The position numbers and the translations under genes are program-made. The notes under the pieces were generated by a model. That model saw only the letters and a list, made by a program, of their open reading frames with translations, did not search any database and was not told the origin of the DNA. Of a stretch of DNA of 46,988 bases, positions 1-6,726 are shown piece after piece; position 1 is the first letter of the stretch; every line of letters begins with the position of its first letter. Location: the IMG/VR virus record IMGVR_UViG_3300017928_000003, positions 1 through 46,988 of that record, one strand, 5' to 3'. This stretch comes from a virus.

Positions 1-74
1 AGGTTGAGATAAAAGTGGGTGTTTTTAGTAAAATACGAAATGTGTTAGAAGAATTACTTGAGTTTAGGTTTTGA
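1..74 (+). CDS. 3' end of an upstream gene (partial)
   Basis: Reading from base 3, a frame stays open for 23 codons and ends with TGA at 72-74. The visible C-terminus is short and mixed hydrophobic/charged (ends LEELLEFRF). The gene starts outside the window, so no function can be given. It is called because it lies on the same strand just before the next gene and has no internal stop, but 23 codons is weak evidence. Confidence 0.35.
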   Translation, partial: VEIKVGVFSKIRNVLEELLEFRF

Positions 75-136
75 GATAAATCGTAGCGACCGATACCAAA
101 GGCAATAACCGTGTTATATAATGTATAGGAGATACT

Positions 137-973
137 ATGCATTATATTTATAGAATTACTAATACGGTTAATGGAAAAGTTTATATTGGTCAAACCAACA
201 ACCCACCCCTACGATGGTCGCAACACAAGTCTAATGCTAAATATGATAGAGGACATCAAGTTATTACCCGAGCTATCACTAAATATGGAGCTAATGTTTT
301 TGAGTTTGAGGTTATAGCTACTTGTCGCACACAAGATGATGTTGATTTTGTTGAAGAGCAAGTAATACAGGAATACGATAGTCGTAATCCAGAAAAAGGA
401 TATAATGTAGATGTTGGCGGGAACACTTCGCCAAGAACACCAGAGATTGTAGCAAAAATATCTGCTGCATTAAAAGAACACTATCAGTATAATGAACATT
501 TTCTTAAAGGAAAAATTCTTCCAGAAGAATGGAAAGAGAATATGTCCAAAGCTGCTATGGGTAAGCCCGGCACTAATACTGGAAAAACTTTTGATGATGA
601 GTGGAAAAATAAAATCTCTAAATCACATGCCGGGAAAGAACAAAAATCAAGAAGACGATTTTCAGAAGAAATAGAAAAAGAGATATGTAGATTGTATACA
701 ATGGATAAATTATCTACTTACTCTTTAGGAAAGAAATTTGAAGTTCAAAGAACTACAATAGCAGACATTTTGAGAAGACACAACATAGAAACTAGGCAAT
801 CAAATTATACTGGTCATTCTAATAACTGTAATATATTTACTCTTGAACAGGAATTAGAAATATGCAGATTATATCAAGAGGGAAATATCTCTAGAACTGA
901 ATTATATAAAAGATTTGGTTGCGGTAAAACTACTATTAGAGATATCTTGTTAAGACATAACATCAAACTATAA
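137..973 (+). CDS. GIY-YIG homing endonuclease with NUMOD3 and two HTH modules
   Basis: A free-standing homing endonuclease, 278 aa. The nuclease domain is at about residues 1-95: Y3-I4-Y5 and V15-Y16-I17-G18 form the GIY-YIG signature, R26 is the expected catalytic arginine, E73 or E74 the metal ligand, and N90 lies in the usual GYN motif. NUMOD3-like DNA-binding segments (SKAAMGK, SKSHAGK) follow at about 105-165. Two similar helix-turn-helix modules (about 175-220 and 235-278) each contain EICRLY, a TTI segment and LRRHNI or LLRHNI. The SD AGGAGA is at 127-132. Family knowledge: such enzymes cut a cognate site in a related genome and are copied into it. It ends 10 bases before the next gene, so its target may be that gene's 5' side (inference). 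Confidence 0.93.
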   Translation: MHYIYRITNTVNGKVYIGQTNNPPLRWSQHKSNAKYDRGHQVITRAITKYGANVFEFEVIATCRTQDDVDFVEEQVIQEYDSRNPEKGYNVDVGGNTSPRTPEIVAKISAALKEHYQYNEHFLKGKILPEEWKENMSKAAMGKPGTNTGKTFDDEWKNKISKSHAGKEQKSRRRFSEEIEKEICRLYTMDKLSTYSLGKKFEVQRTTIADILRRHNIETRQSNYTGHSNNCNIFTLEQELEICRLYQEGNISRTELYKRFGCGKTTIRDILLRHNIKL

Positions 974-983
974 GGATGATTAT

Positions 984-1439
984 ATGACTAATAGTTATTA
1001 TAAAAGAAAGAATAGATCAGATTCCTATCAGTGGGTTTTGCTCGAGACAGTTTGTTCCAACGACATGATGGAGGCTTTCTGCAACGAGGATAGCATTTAT
1101 AATCGTTTGACCGGAGGTTTCGTATATGACGAGAGAATGTTGGAGTTGGAAGACCGACTCAAGAAAGAATTTTGGAGAGTGGTAGATACTCTATTAACAC
1201 CAAGACAGAGAGAGGTGATTCGTCTGTATGCGGATGGTTATACTCAAATGGAAATCGCTAAGATGTTAAACGTGAACCAAAGTTCAATTACGAAAAGCCT
1301 AAATGGTAATGTCGACTATAAAAATGGGAAACGGGTTTATGGTGGGGCTAAGAAAAAAATTAAAAAGATTCTAGAACACGATGATGTAATTAAAGGCATA
1401 CTTGATGAAATGGATGCTTTACGTGACGAAAAGTGGTAA
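984..1439 (+). CDS. Sigma region 4-like / LuxR-type HTH DNA-binding protein
   Basis: A 151-aa protein. Residues 71-108 (LTPRQREVIRLYADGYTQ, then EIAKMLNVNQSSITKSL) are a typical sigma region 4 or LuxR-type helix-turn-helix, the most diagnostic part of the protein. It is followed by a basic stretch (VDYKNGKRVYGG, then KKKIKKIL). No sigma region 2 is visible, so it is not a complete sigma factor. It could be a small late transcription regulator, a sigma-like adapter, or a DNA-binding packaging protein. The start is the ATG at 984, preceded by the SD-like AAGGAT just after the endonuclease stop. A gap of 142 bases with hairpins follows, so it probably ends a transcription unit. Confidence 0.8.
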   Translation: MTNSYYKRKNRSDSYQWVLLETVCSNDMMEAFCNEDSIYNRLTGGFVYDERMLELEDRLKKEFWRVVDTLLTPRQREVIRLYADGYTQMEIAKMLNVNQSSITKSLNGNVDYKNGKRVYGGAKKKIKKILEHDDVIKGILDEMDALRDEKW

Positions 1440-1462
1440 TTCGGAAAGTTCGTATCGATTTT

Positions 1463-1470
1463 GGACGTCC
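1463..1470. other. 8-bp perfect palindrome GGACGTCC
   Basis: A self-complementary octamer lies just after the sigma-like gene. It could be a binding site or a minimal hairpin. No T-run follows, so it is not an intrinsic terminator. Confidence 0.3.
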
Positions 1471-1473
1471 TGT

Positions 1474-1532
1474 GGTAATATTATGAAATTATCTATTAGT
1501 AGGCAGGCTACTAAAGTACAGAATATTATACC
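1474..1532 (+). promoter_or_regulatory. Two-stem intergenic RNA element, copy 1
   Basis: The outer arms GGTAATATT (1474-1482) and AATAT-TA-TACC (1522-1532) can pair as 9 bp with a 2-nt TA bulge on the 3' side. Inside is a perfect 7-bp hairpin, TTAGTAG (1496-1502) with CTACTAA (1508-1514) and loop GCAGG. The 5' arm together with the preceding T reads TGGTAATAT, which also fits an extended -10 promoter (TG-N-TAATAT). The element precedes the gene at 1582. The same architecture recurs at 21045-21113. Function is inferred only: promoter, mRNA 5' stabiliser or processing site. Confidence 0.45.
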
Positions 1533-1581
1533 AATATTTATCTATTTAAGATAGAGCACCTTCTGTACCATGGGAGACATG

Positions 1582-2043
1582 ATGTCGAAAAATACGATAG
1601 ATTATTCAGCTTTAGCCCAACAACTTACCAAAAAAGCCTATAAACTCGCTGATGTTAAAGATCAGATTGAGAGTGTGGCTTTTGATGTAGTTCGTTTCAA
1701 AGATGGTGATAAAGCTGCTCAACTTTGGGAAGTTCAAAGTGCTGACGACGGTGACTATATTGTCGCCCTATATGAAGAGGGCGAAGAGGTTGCTAAGACC
1801 GCCAGTGAGTGGAGCGTAGTCATTACTAAGACCGCCGGTGTACTACAGGTTTCCTACAAGGGAGATCCGTTGGTTCGTTTGCCATTTACTAAACTTGGCA
1901 TTCCTCGCGACCAATTAGGTAAGGTTCCCCAATATTTACCAGAAAAACTAACTTCTAACAAGAAATTGGTGAAGGCTCTGCTCAACGAGCTATCTGCTGA
2001 AGCCAAGCACGAGGTATTGAAGAAATACCCAGAACTGGCATAA
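1582..2043 (+). CDS. Hypothetical protein, virion or assembly module
   Basis: 153 aa with no recognised family. The N-terminus has a basic helix (ALAQQLTKKAYKLADVKDQ). The middle alternates hydrophobic and polar residues like a small beta domain (about 40-110), and the C-terminus is helical (KLVKALLNELSAEAKHEVL). Three in-frame ATGs lie at 1570, 1579 and 1582. The SD GGGAGA (1572-1577) overlaps the first and is too close to the second, so ATG 1582 is chosen. It ends 16 bases before the next gene and is likely co-transcribed with it. A structural or chaperone role is inferred from position only. Confidence 0.75.
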   Translation: MSKNTIDYSALAQQLTKKAYKLADVKDQIESVAFDVVRFKDGDKAAQLWEVQSADDGDYIVALYEEGEEVAKTASEWSVVITKTAGVLQVSYKGDPLVRLPFTKLGIPRDQLGKVPQYLPEKLTSNKKLVKALLNELSAEAKHEVLKKYPELA

Positions 2044-2059
2044 CGGAATAGGTGTATAA

Positions 2060-3670
2060 ATGAGTCTCGACAAAATTCAACAACTAATCAGTAATTTGGC
2101 AAAATCTGTAGAGAATAACGAAAAGTTAGCCACTCCGATCTTGGCTGCCAAATTAGCCAAGTGTGTTGTCGCCCACCCTCATGATCAAACTATCGGTATG
2201 ATAGCCAGAGTTGTGAAGGATATGGCTGACAAAAACACACTTTTCATCCGTAAAGCCGAATTCAAAGACTTGGCCAGAAGATTTCATTCTCGTAATAGCA
2301 AATTTGCTGAGCTATTTGAAGAAGAGCTGGGCGAGACTGCACCAGAACCAAACGTTACTACTTTTCCGCGTGATGAGGCTGTTCAAGCTAATCCATATCA
2401 TGTCGGTGACCAAGTGCTAGCTAATGCGTTAGAAAGCGCTTTTGATAAACACCTTCCGCTGAAGATGTACTCTCAACCAGTAGCCGATAAGGCACTGAAA
2501 TCCGTGGGTAATACTCTGGAAGCTTGGAACTTATCTCCTACTGCCCTAACTGTCAGTGCTGGCAGCGATAAGTTTATTGTCATTAAGGCTGATTATGAAA
2601 CTCCAAAGGGTGTCACTAGCTTCTTTGTTCCCGTTGAGGTTCATGGTAAGGATATTGTCGAAGCATCCGTCTTCATGGGTAATGCTGGTCCACAAGAGTT
2701 GAATCATACCACTATCAAGGCTTATCTTACTACTTTGGCTGGTTCCAAACTCAAGGTAGATGCTGTCAGCATTCTCGGTGTTTTGACCAAGGCTGCTTCC
2801 GAGCATCGTGAAGTTAGCGATGCTGAATTGGCTTTGACTCGTTTGACCGCTAAGCGTCAGGGCAAGTCCGAATTTTTCGAGGGCTCCGTCGTGGGCCAAA
2901 AGATGGCTGAGGCATCTCGTAAAGATGTTCAGCTACCACAATTGGAAGAATCTAAGACTTTTGAAGAGAAGTTCAATACCGTTCAAGGTTTAGCTGCATG
3001 GCAGTTCGGTACTGATAAAATCAATACTGCTAGAAACCACATCGTTCGTGAATTGGCTACTTTTGGTCATAAGAATCCACAAGTTGTAGTGACTGGTCAT
3101 GACGACCACACTCTCTTCTTCGGTGTTTCTATAGATACCGGTAAGGTGGCTTTCACGGTCCCAGTAAAGGTTGCAGACGGAAAGTTAGTCAAGCCAACAG
3201 TCATGTTGTGCAACGGTTCGGTTTCTTTCTTCAGTCAGGCTGGTGTTAACCAATTTGTAACAGAGAGACGTATCGACAATAAGGTAGCTGCCGCCGCTTC
3301 TACTATGTCGGCTCTCAAGCCAAGTGAAGTTATTGCTAATTTGCGTCAAGCAGTTGCTGAAGCTAATTTTGAAAAAGCAGAAGACGCACTTAATGTGTTG
3401 GCTAACTCCGGCGATACTAAGGCTTACGCTACCGCATTCCAAATCTACATGCACGGACTAGCTGGTCACACGCCAACCGAATCCAAGTGCAGACACGTTG
3501 TCAAGAGTGCCAAGACCACTGTTAGCGAGTTCCCAATTTGCGCCCAGACTGGCTTGCCAACCAACAAGGTATACCAAGACAAGGATGGTAACTGCCGTCC
3601 ATTGTTCAGAAAAGATATGAGCGAAACCTACGAAGGTGCGGTTTTCAATAACGCCAAAATCTTCGGATAA
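2060..3670 (+). CDS. Putative virion protein with internal domain duplication
   Basis: 536 aa, family not recognised. Two related beta-rich domains are visible. The first (about 160-215) has VTSFFVPVEVHGKDIVEASV and the second (about 335-395) has VAFTVPVKVADGKLVKPTV, each following a segment of the form NxxPxxxxVxxG/H. A linker with LPQLEES (from residue 292) lies between them; the same heptapeptide is near the end of the next protein. The last about 60 residues hold three cysteines (CRHVV, CAQTGLPTN, NCRP), a possible zinc site. Codon use favours C-ending codons (AAC, TTC) compared with the endonucleases, consistent with high expression. A structural role is an inference. Confidence 0.78.
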   Translation: MSLDKIQQLISNLAKSVENNEKLATPILAAKLAKCVVAHPHDQTIGMIARVVKDMADKNTLFIRKAEFKDLARRFHSRNSKFAELFEEELGETAPEPNVTTFPRDEAVQANPYHVGDQVLANALESAFDKHLPLKMYSQPVADKALKSVGNTLEAWNLSPTALTVSAGSDKFIVIKADYETPKGVTSFFVPVEVHGKDIVEASVFMGNAGPQELNHTTIKAYLTTLAGSKLKVDAVSILGVLTKAASEHREVSDAELALTRLTAKRQGKSEFFEGSVVGQKMAEASRKDVQLPQLEESKTFEEKFNTVQGLAAWQFGTDKINTARNHIVRELATFGHKNPQVVVTGHDDHTLFFGVSIDTGKVAFTVPVKVADGKLVKPTVMLCNGSVSFFSQAGVNQFVTERRIDNKVAAAASTMSALKPSEVIANLRQAVAEANFEKAEDALNVLANSGDTKAYATAFQIYMHGLAGHTPTESKCRHVVKSAKTTVSEFPICAQTGLPTNKVYQDKDGNCRPLFRKDMSETYEGAVFNNAKIFG

Positions 3671-3673
3671 TTC

Positions 3674-4480
3674 ATGCAAAAGGTAGTCCGACTGGCCCAG
3701 CTCTTGGAATTAAAGTACGGGCTTCAGTCCAAGGCTGCTAACATATCAGAAGATCGAATAATCGCGGAAGTCAAGCGTGATGTGCTTGATGCTTTCCGTA
3801 ATTACTTTTCGCGTTCTGCTAGGGACTCTATGTTCCAATATGCGGCTGACCTGGGTGAGGCTCAGTCTTCGGAACTAGTGTACAAGATGGATAAGCTTGT
3901 CAAAGATCTTGACAAGCTTAAGCCACAGAAATTGATGGAAGCGCTTAACGATGTCATCGGGTTGATATACCAAATGAAGCAAGACCCAACTAGAGCGGTT
4001 CGTAATGTCATTCATGATAGCGTACCGGGAGGTACGGAATCGCAGCGTAATACTCGTCAACGTTTATTGACCAAATATGAACGCTCTATGTCCATGGCAT
4101 TTCCAGCTTTACAAAGGGCTGCGATTAAATTGCAAGTAATAGTACCAAATGTGGCAATTCACGAAGGCAAGATATCTCGTGAACGTAGCGAATTATCTAA
4201 GCAGCAGTTAATCGATTTTATTATAGCTACCCCAACTTTCAAGACCTACGGCGTTGATTCGTTGGATGTCATGGAAGAATTCCTTTCTGATCCAGAGATG
4301 AGGCAGCGCCTTATTACTTTGATTAACGCTGTCAAGAGAGGGCACATTCCATTGGACGGCTCTCAAGTACAAGAGTTTGCTCGTCAAGTCAAACAGCTGC
4401 ATAACCAAAGAAAACAAACTAACCTTCCTCAATTGGAAGAATCAGAACCGCCACCTCAGCCGGAAGCGGGAGAGGAATAA
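3674..4480 (+). CDS. Hypothetical helical protein
   Basis: 268 aa, predicted mainly alpha-helical with heptad-like stretches (MDKLVKDLDKLKPQKLMEAL at about 76-95). The C-terminal tail is acidic and Pro-rich (LPQLEESEPPPQPEAGEE) and carries the LPQLEES heptapeptide also found in the preceding protein. The start lies 3 bases after the previous stop with only a weak SD (GGAT), which suggests translational coupling. There is no recognisable enzyme motif. It could be an assembly or structural protein. Confidence 0.75.
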   Translation: MQKVVRLAQLLELKYGLQSKAANISEDRIIAEVKRDVLDAFRNYFSRSARDSMFQYAADLGEAQSSELVYKMDKLVKDLDKLKPQKLMEALNDVIGLIYQMKQDPTRAVRNVIHDSVPGGTESQRNTRQRLLTKYERSMSMAFPALQRAAIKLQVIVPNVAIHEGKISRERSELSKQQLIDFIIATPTFKTYGVDSLDVMEEFLSDPEMRQRLITLINAVKRGHIPLDGSQVQEFARQVKQLHNQRKQTNLPQLEESEPPPQPEAGEE

Positions 4481-4510
4481 TCTGGTATTCTGTATCATAC
4501 GGGAGAAACT

Positions 4511-5227
4511 ATGAGAATTTCTGAAATGTTGAACGCAATGGCTGCTTGGTTGGAAAGCCCGACTAACGAAGCCCTATTACTTGCAGAAGAAGACGAACAA
4601 TGCCTCAAGGTCGTGGCTGAATCCTGCGTCCTAGCCGCCGCTTTATTGAAAAAAGCTGCGGATGAAGTAGATGTATTGGAGCCATCCGAACCATCGAAAA
4701 TCACTCCAGAATCGGTACAAGAGTTAGCTAATTTGGCTACTGCCCTCGATTCTTCTGACGATCCACAACTCAAGAAGCAGGCTTCTGTATTGGATGAATT
4801 GCTCTTGACTATTGCTGCGCCCCCAGGTGCGCTCGCGGAAAAGAAAGCTGCCGATGATTATCGCATCGAAGAATTACGCAAGAAATATGAGGAACCTCGT
4901 AAGGAACTGCATGCTCTCGATAAGACTTCTGATTCCCTCAAGGCTATCGACAAAAGCAACATGACCAAGCAATACAAGATTTTGGAAGCTCCCCTTAGTA
5001 CAAGAACATGTCCAGATCATCCGGGAGCACAAATGTCTAGGGTAGGAGAGCATGTTTTTCAATGTGAGTTAGATAAAAAAACATACAATTACGAATCCGG
5101 ATATGAGCTACAAAATGGAGAAAAAGTTCCAGGTGGGGATGTCGCAAATCAGACACAAGGTTTGAGCACTCCTTTTCATGCCATATTTGACGATCGCCAG
5201 GGACGTTTGGGATACAATCGTGCGTAA
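4511..5227 (+). CDS. Hypothetical protein with C-terminal Cys/His site
   Basis: 238 aa. The N-terminal half is an acidic helical bundle (about 1-110: MRISEMLNAMAAWLE, then LAAALLKKAADEVD). Next comes a charged coiled-coil-like stretch (about 117-150) and then a small domain with CPDHPG followed by HVFQC, which resembles a zinc ribbon with spacing C-x2-H...H-x3-C. The SD GGGAGA is 4 bases before the ATG. Upstream, TCTGGTATTCT (4481-4491) fits an extended -10 promoter. It is followed by the EDxHD endonuclease after 20 bases. Likely a virion or assembly protein, by position. Confidence 0.75.
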   Translation: MRISEMLNAMAAWLESPTNEALLLAEEDEQCLKVVAESCVLAAALLKKAADEVDVLEPSEPSKITPESVQELANLATALDSSDDPQLKKQASVLDELLLTIAAPPGALAEKKAADDYRIEELRKKYEEPRKELHALDKTSDSLKAIDKSNMTKQYKILEAPLSTRTCPDHPGAQMSRVGEHVFQCELDKKTYNYESGYELQNGEKVPGGDVANQTQGLSTPFHAIFDDRQGRLGYNRA

Positions 5228-5247
5228 TCGTTGATATATTTGTGGTT

Positions 5248-5973
5248 ATGAGCCAAAAGCGCATTCAATGGAATACTCAATTATTTGTGGAACGGTCCGC
5301 CGTCATCCACAATGGCAAGTATAAATATCCAGAAACATATATTAATGCATTGACACCGATTGTAATTGAGTGTCCTATACATGGTCATTTTAAGCAGCAG
5401 CCACGACACCATTTAAACGGTCGTGGATGTCCAACATGTTTCCATGAAAAATCAAGAAGTACTATCGATGATTTTGTTGAAAAAGCAAATGAAATTCATA
5501 ATGGAAAATATACCTATCCTTGCAATTACATCAATTCTCGTACGTTAATAACTATTAGCTGTCCAATACATGGTTTGTTTGAGCAGAAGCCGCCTGTACA
5601 TTTGGAAGGAAAGGGGTGTCCTTCTTGCGGAGATATTGCGAGAAGCGAATTTATTATGCCAATTATTTCTAAAATGGAAATAGACTGGCTCGATTCTCTT
5701 GGAATACCGCAAGAATATCGTCAGGCATCGCTTAAAATTGGTAGGAAAATAATCAAGGCGGATGCTTTTGTCCCGCCTACTAATACAGTTTATGAATTTT
5801 ACGGTGACTATTGGCATGGCAACCCATTAAAATTTTCTTCTCATTCTATAAATTCTGTTAAGGATAAGACATTTGGTGAGTTGTACCAGGCTACCCTTGC
5901 TCGCGAGCAGCTTATTGTTCAGGCTGGCTATAAAATCATATCTATATGGGAATTAGACTGGAATAACCAATGA
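5248..5973 (+). CDS. EDxHD/Vsr-like homing endonuclease with paired zinc modules
   Basis: 241 aa. Two similar N-terminal modules (about 6-65 and 74-130) each carry IHNGKYxYP, a CPIHGxF segment and HLxGxGCPxC, giving two C-x2-H plus C-x2-C zinc-finger-like units as seen in phage DNA-binding endonuclease repeats. The C-terminal nuclease domain has KADAF (D172), then E183-F-Y-G-D187-Y-W-H190-G-N, matching the EDxHD family related to Vsr and restriction-type folds, and ends in the usual AGYKIISIWELDW. The ATG at 5248 is preferred over a GTG at 5242; neither has a strong SD. Its stop overlaps the next start (ATGA, 5970-5973), so the downstream gene depends on it or on its own internal SD. Confidence 0.85.
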   Translation: MSQKRIQWNTQLFVERSAVIHNGKYKYPETYINALTPIVIECPIHGHFKQQPRHHLNGRGCPTCFHEKSRSTIDDFVEKANEIHNGKYTYPCNYINSRTLITISCPIHGLFEQKPPVHLEGKGCPSCGDIARSEFIMPIISKMEIDWLDSLGIPQEYRQASLKIGRKIIKADAFVPPTNTVYEFYGDYWHGNPLKFSSHSINSVKDKTFGELYQATLAREQLIVQAGYKIISIWELDWNNQ

Positions 5974-6725
5974 ACAAGAATGCACTTAAAAAAGTTTTAG
6001 AGCATCCCGATCGTGACGAAATTATTGCTAAACTAGTATTGGATGTTTCTCCTAAGGATATCAATGAATGGTTAGTCAGCAAATATACTAATGTTAGTGA
6101 AACAAAGTTCGTTATTGCTGAAAAGTCTATCAAGACTTTTAAAGATAACTATCTGGATGTCTATTCTTTGATTCAAGAAGATATGGCCAAGACCAAGCAA
6201 GCTGTGGCAACTTCTACCGAAAACCAGCTTGAATTAGCTGTTCGTAATAATTCCACTTATCGTAGTAAGATGTTAGAATTAGCTGGTAAAGAAATAGATG
6301 TGCGCCAGATGGTGGCTCAGCTGTGTGTGGCTATTGAGACTCGTGTGGCTCAAGTATTTGATGAAATTCAAGAAAATCCTCGAGATATAAATACTAAAGT
6401 TGATCGTCTCTTGATTGATTACGCAGAGGTGTTGGGTAACATACTAGAAAAGTATTATAAATTCACTGAAAGTCCATCCGAGATTTCTATTCAGAATAAC
6501 GTGACACTTCAATTTATGGATCAGCATATTTTGGTATTGCAAGAGGCAGTTCGCGAAGTTTTATCCGAAATGGATCTAGAGAGTTCTATGCTTTTTATCG
6601 AACGTATTCAGATTAAAATGGCTAAGCTTAAGGCACCAGAGAAGGAAGTTATACCCAATACTGAGATCAGATTAGCGGAGGCTAAGCTGCTTAATGAAAC
6701 TATTAACAAAAAGTTAAACGAGTAA
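5970..6725 (+). CDS. Putative terminase small subunit-like HTH protein
   Basis: 251 aa. Residues about 10-60 (HPDRDEIIAKLVLDVSPKDI, then a segment ending FKDNYLDVY) match the helix-turn-helix pattern of small terminase subunits and related phage DNA-binding proteins. The rest is helical, with long amphipathic stretches that could oligomerise. Family knowledge: TerS recognises phage DNA and regulates TerL. Here it lies about 6 kb before TerL rather than next to it, so the assignment is tentative; the gene at 11376, directly before TerL, is the other positional candidate. It overlaps the preceding endonuclease by 4 bases, making it a likely homing target. Confidence 0.7.
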   Translation: MNKNALKKVLEHPDRDEIIAKLVLDVSPKDINEWLVSKYTNVSETKFVIAEKSIKTFKDNYLDVYSLIQEDMAKTKQAVATSTENQLELAVRNNSTYRSKMLELAGKEIDVRQMVAQLCVAIETRVAQVFDEIQENPRDINTKVDRLLIDYAEVLGNILEKYYKFTESPSEISIQNNVTLQFMDQHILVLQEAVREVLSEMDLESSMLFIERIQIKMAKLKAPEKEVIPNTEIRLAEAKLLNETINKKLNE

Positions 6726-6726
6726 T

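Noticed and set aside
1-1439. Group I intron hosting the first GIY-YIG gene
   Set aside because: The flanking sequence gives no split protein and no recognisable intron core; the endonuclease has its own SD and the following gene a complete start.
1483-1554. 23-codon reading frame in the gap before 1582
   Set aside because: The SD is poor, the codons coincide with the two-stem element and the peptide has no notable features; probably chance in AT-rich DNA.
2546-3679. Minus-strand reading frames opposite the 536-aa gene
   Set aside because: They are antisense shadows with no SD or recognisable motif, and the plus frame has clear domain structure and codon bias.
5320-5327. TATAAATA, identical to the T4 late promoter core
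   Set aside because: It lies inside the coding DNA of the EDxHD endonuclease with no gene starting nearby, and no other copy was noticed in the gaps.
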